Shown here one piece after another: positions 30,599 through 32,864 of a stretch of DNA of 32,864 nt. Source of the DNA: an uncultured bacterium (GTDB lineage: Bacteria; Krumholzibacteriota; Krumholzibacteriia; LZORAL124-64-63); the NCBI GenBank assembly GCA_903859215.1, contig CAIOLW010000391.1, forward strand, positions 1 through 32,864, read 5' to 3'. Within the stretch, counting starts at the first letter, position 1. Every line of letters begins with the position of its first letter. The notes beneath the pieces were generated by a model. It did not search any database, was not told the origin of the DNA, and saw only the letters and a program-made list of their open reading frames with translations. A program made the position numbers and the translations under genes.

Positions 30599-31789
30599 AT
30601 GGGTGAGATCCAGGGGACCGAGTTCATTCGCCGCGACGACTTCCTGCCGTTCTTCCGCCCCGACCTCGGCGAGGCCGAACTGGCGGCCGTGACCGACGTG
30701 CTGCGCTCGGGCTGGCTCACGTACGGGCCCAAGGTGCGCGAGTTCGGCGAGGCCTGCGGGCTCTACCTGGGCGTGCCCCATGCGGTGCCGGTGTCCAGCG
30801 CCTCGTCGGGCCTGCTGGTGGCGCTCAAGGCGCTCGGCGTGGGCCCCGGCGACGAGGTGATCCTGCCGTCGCTGACGTTCGTCGCGACGCTCGGCGCGGT
30901 CGTCCACTGCGGCGCGCGGCCCGTGCTCGCGGATATCGACCCGGCCAACCTCGGGATGGCGCCCGAGTCGTTCGCCGCCGCCATCACCCCGCGTACGAAG
31001 GCCGTCATCCCGGTGCACCTGGCCGGGCATCCCTGCCGCATCGAGGAGATCCTGGCGATCGCGAAGGCGCACGGCATCCGCGTGCTGGAGGACGCGGCGC
31101 ACGCGTTCGGCGCCGAGGTGCGGGGCAAGCGCCTGGGCGGGCTCAGCGACGCCACGGTGTTCTCGTTCTACGCCACCAAGTGCATCACCAGCGGCGACGG
31201 CGGCCTGGTGACGACCAACGATCCCGAGGTGGCCCGGCGCGTGCAGGTCCTCAGCTTCCACGGCATGGACGGCAACGCGTGGCAGCGCTACACCGACAAG
31301 GGCCGCTGGTACTACGAGATCGTCGAGTTCGGCTACAAGATGCACCTGGGCGACCCGGCCGCGGCCCTGGGCCTGGTGCAACTGGGACGCTCGGACGAGT
31401 TCATGGCGCGGCGCACGGAGATCGCGCACCGCTTCAGCGCGGCGCTGGCCGGTCTGCCGGGCCTCGTGCTGCCGACGGCCGCCGACTGGTGCACGCACGC
31501 CTGGCACCTGTATGCCGTGCGCGTTGACCGCGACGTCATCGACGGCGGCCGCGACGGCGTGATCGCCGACCTGACGGCCAACAGGATCGGCAGCTCGGTG
31601 CACTTCATCCCGTTGCACTACCACCCGGTGTTCCGCGAGGCCGGAAGCGAATTCGCGCCGCACCTGGGACAGACCGAGCGCTACTTCGACCAGGCCGTGA
31701 GCCTGCCGCTGTTCCCGTCGATGACCGACCAGGAGATCGACGACGTCGTGACGGTGGTGCGCGAGAGCCTGCGGCGGCGGTGCCGTTGA
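30599..31789 (+). CDS. DegT/DnrJ/EryC1-family PLP-dependent aminotransferase
   Basis: ATG at 30599 with CGGAG at 30589-30593. 396 residues, normal for the family. PLP-binding features: SSASSGLLVALKAL, GDEVILPSLTFVAT, VIPVHLAGHPC, LEDAAHAFGAEVRGK (Asp165 contacts the cofactor nitrogen) and the Schiff-base lysine in FYATKCITSGDGG (Lys194). The C-terminal part has GYKMHLGDPAAALGLVQL and IPLHYHPVF. Members convert keto-sugars on nucleotide carriers to amino sugars for surface glycans. The epimerase at 19552 could act upstream, but the exact substrate is not known. A 45-base gap separates it from the propeller gene, with only a CCCGCC/GGCGGG palindrome in it. Confidence 0.94.
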   Translation: MGEIQGTEFIRRDDFLPFFRPDLGEAELAAVTDVLRSGWLTYGPKVREFGEACGLYLGVPHAVPVSSASSGLLVALKALGVGPGDEVILPSLTFVATLGAVVHCGARPVLADIDPANLGMAPESFAAAITPRTKAVIPVHLAGHPCRIEEILAIAKAHGIRVLEDAAHAFGAEVRGKRLGGLSDATVFSFYATKCITSGDGGLVTTNDPEVARRVQVLSFHGMDGNAWQRYTDKGRWYYEIVEFGYKMHLGDPAAALGLVQLGRSDEFMARRTEIAHRFSAALAGLPGLVLPTAADWCTHAWHLYAVRVDRDVIDGGRDGVIADLTANRIGSSVHFIPLHYHPVFREAGSEFAPHLGQTERYFDQAVSLPLFPSMTDQEIDDVVTVVRESLRRRCR

Positions 31790-32864
31790 TGGATTCCCGC
31801 ACGCGTGACGGCGGCGGCCTCAGCCTCGAGCGCGCCGCCGTCCCGCCGCCCGACTGGGATGAACTCGTGGCCGCCGACGGCTCCACCGACTACCCGCATA
31901 CGGCGCACTGGACGACCAGCGCCGTCGCCGCGTGGCCCGGTGCCTCGGCGGTGTGGCTGACGGCGCGGCGCGAGGGTCGCCTGGTCGGCGGCCTGCCCGC
32001 CGTGGCGCACCGCGCCGGCAGCGGCCTTCTGGCGCGGCGACGGATTGACAGCAGCCTCGAGGGCACCTCCTGCGGGCCGCTGGCGGCCGCGGACCTGCCG
32101 GAAGGCGAGCAGGCCCAGGTCGTGCGCGCGCTGCTCGAGGCCTACCGCGTCCTGCGCCCCGGTCCGTTGGGGGCGGTCACTCTGGCGCTCGGTCCCGAGC
32201 GCGAACGCCGGTTCGGTCCCGCGCTTGCCGCGCACGGGGGCTGGCGACGCCACGCCTCGCCGACCGCGGTCATCGACCTGTCGGGCGGCGCCGAGGCGGT
32301 TGCCGCCGGGCGCCTGTCGATGACCAAGCGCAACGAGCGCAACCGCGGCCTGCGGCGCGGCGCCGAGGTGGGCGCCTCGTCGGATCCGGCCGACCTCGCC
32401 GCGTACTATCCGCTGTATGCCGCCGCCGCCTCCCACTGGGGCGTCCGCCCGACGCCGCTGCCGTTCCTGCAGGCGCTGCTGGCCGACCCGCGCGGCCGCA
32501 CGTTCTTCACCTGCGTGCGTCTGGATGGTCGCGTGATCGGCGGCCACCTCAACCTGCACCTGGGCGATCGCGTGTTCGCCTGGAACGGCGTCACCGACCC
32601 GGAGTACGCGCGCACGCACTTCCCGGCCACACTCTGTTTCTGGGGTGACATCGTCGAGGCCTGCAGGCGCGGCGCGCGCGAACTCGACGTGGGGGCGAGC
32701 GGCGGCAGCGGCTCGCTCGAGGGGTTCAAGAAGTACTTCGGCGCCGACCTGCAGGAACGCGGCTACTACGTGCACGAGGGCCCGGGCCTGCGCCTGGCGC
32801 GCTTCGGCCGCGCGCTCGGGCGCCGCGACGGCGCGCCGCAGGTGCGCTGGCACGACGGCCGCAC
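31789..32864 (+). CDS. FemAB/GNAT-type acyltransferase-like protein (3' partial)
   Basis: ATG at 31789 overlaps the aminotransferase stop (TGATG). The frame stays open to the window end, giving at least 358 codons. Features: an N-terminal segment YPHTAHWTTSAVAAWPG with ARREGRLVGGLPAV, a central basic stretch LSMTKRNERNRGLRRGAEV, and a C-terminal GNAT-like half with FFTCVRLDGRVIGGHLNLHLGDRVFAWNGV and GARELDVGASGGSGSLEGFKKYFGADL. This is the pattern of the FemAB-like/BioF2-like acetyltransferase family (PF13480), often found in polysaccharide and exopolysaccharide loci. It could acylate an amino sugar made by the adjacent aminotransferase. That pairing is inference; no substrate is shown. Confidence 0.85.
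   Translation, partial: MDSRTRDGGGLSLERAAVPPPDWDELVAADGSTDYPHTAHWTTSAVAAWPGASAVWLTARREGRLVGGLPAVAHRAGSGLLARRRIDSSLEGTSCGPLAAADLPEGEQAQVVRALLEAYRVLRPGPLGAVTLALGPERERRFGPALAAHGGWRRHASPTAVIDLSGGAEAVAAGRLSMTKRNERNRGLRRGAEVGASSDPADLAAYYPLYAAAASHWGVRPTPLPFLQALLADPRGRTFFTCVRLDGRVIGGHLNLHLGDRVFAWNGVTDPEYARTHFPATLCFWGDIVEACRRGARELDVGASGGSGSLEGFKKYFGADLQERGYYVHEGPGLRLARFGRALGRRDGAPQVRWHDGR

Noticed and set aside
1-32864. CRISPR arrays, insertion sequences, prophage or integrase sites
   Set aside because: I saw no regularly spaced direct repeats, transposase or integrase motifs, or terminal inverted repeats with target duplications. Composition looks uniform by eye.

Overview
This window is a gene-dense bacterial chromosome segment with very high GC (about 70% by eye). 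Gene content points to a bacterium of the FCB superphylum or a neighbouring candidate phylum (an Eisenbacteria- or Krumholzibacteria-like lineage would fit). The clues are a DUF2723 membrane protein, a secreted propeller protein ending in a FlgD/T9SS-like C-terminal domain, and GTG/TTG starts with 4-base stop/start overlaps. This placement is an inference. I saw no phage, IS, CRISPR, rRNA or tRNA.

Region 1 (1-7195): a SPOR-domain membrane protein (5' end outside the window), smc, ftsY, and a 442-residue protein I do not recognise, which overlaps the end of ftsY. These are chromosome-segregation and membrane-targeting housekeeping genes.

Region 2 (7254-11264): a complete riboflavin operon, ribD-ribE-ribBA-ribH. 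It is preceded by a sigma70-like promoter and a clear FMN riboswitch. The ribD start lies in a 9-bp tandem repeat. RibD carries an unusual substitution in its reductase domain.

Region 3 (11278-13714): a minus-strand GT39-like membrane glycosyltransferase separates ribH from nusB, a pair that is often adjacent. The nusB/GT39 divergent region contains two good back-to-back promoters. The nusB leader has two GC hairpins and a boxA-like element abutting the nusB Shine-Dalgarno sequence, which suggests NusB autoregulation.

Region 4 (13714-22500): nusB is translationally coupled to a methyltransferase, a GT4 glycosyltransferase and a UPF0104 membrane protein. A new promoter then precedes DUF2723 (TMEM260-type), an NAD-dependent sugar epimerase, a CsbB/GtrB-like GT2 and a rhamnosyltransferase-like GT2, all overlapping.

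Region 5 (22519-32864): a YfhO-family GT-C protein, a polyprenol-phosphate-mannose synthase-like GT2, a GT2 fused to a catalytically degenerate WbaP-like phosphoglycosyltransferase, a secreted propeller protein, a DegT aminotransferase and a truncated FemAB/GNAT-type protein. Regions 4 and 5 together look like an envelope glycosylation locus. Two polyprenyl-phosphate-sugar synthases would supply lipid-linked sugars to two or three GT-C transferases, and the co-transcribed propeller protein is a possible substrate. That reading is inference from gene families and neighbourhood.
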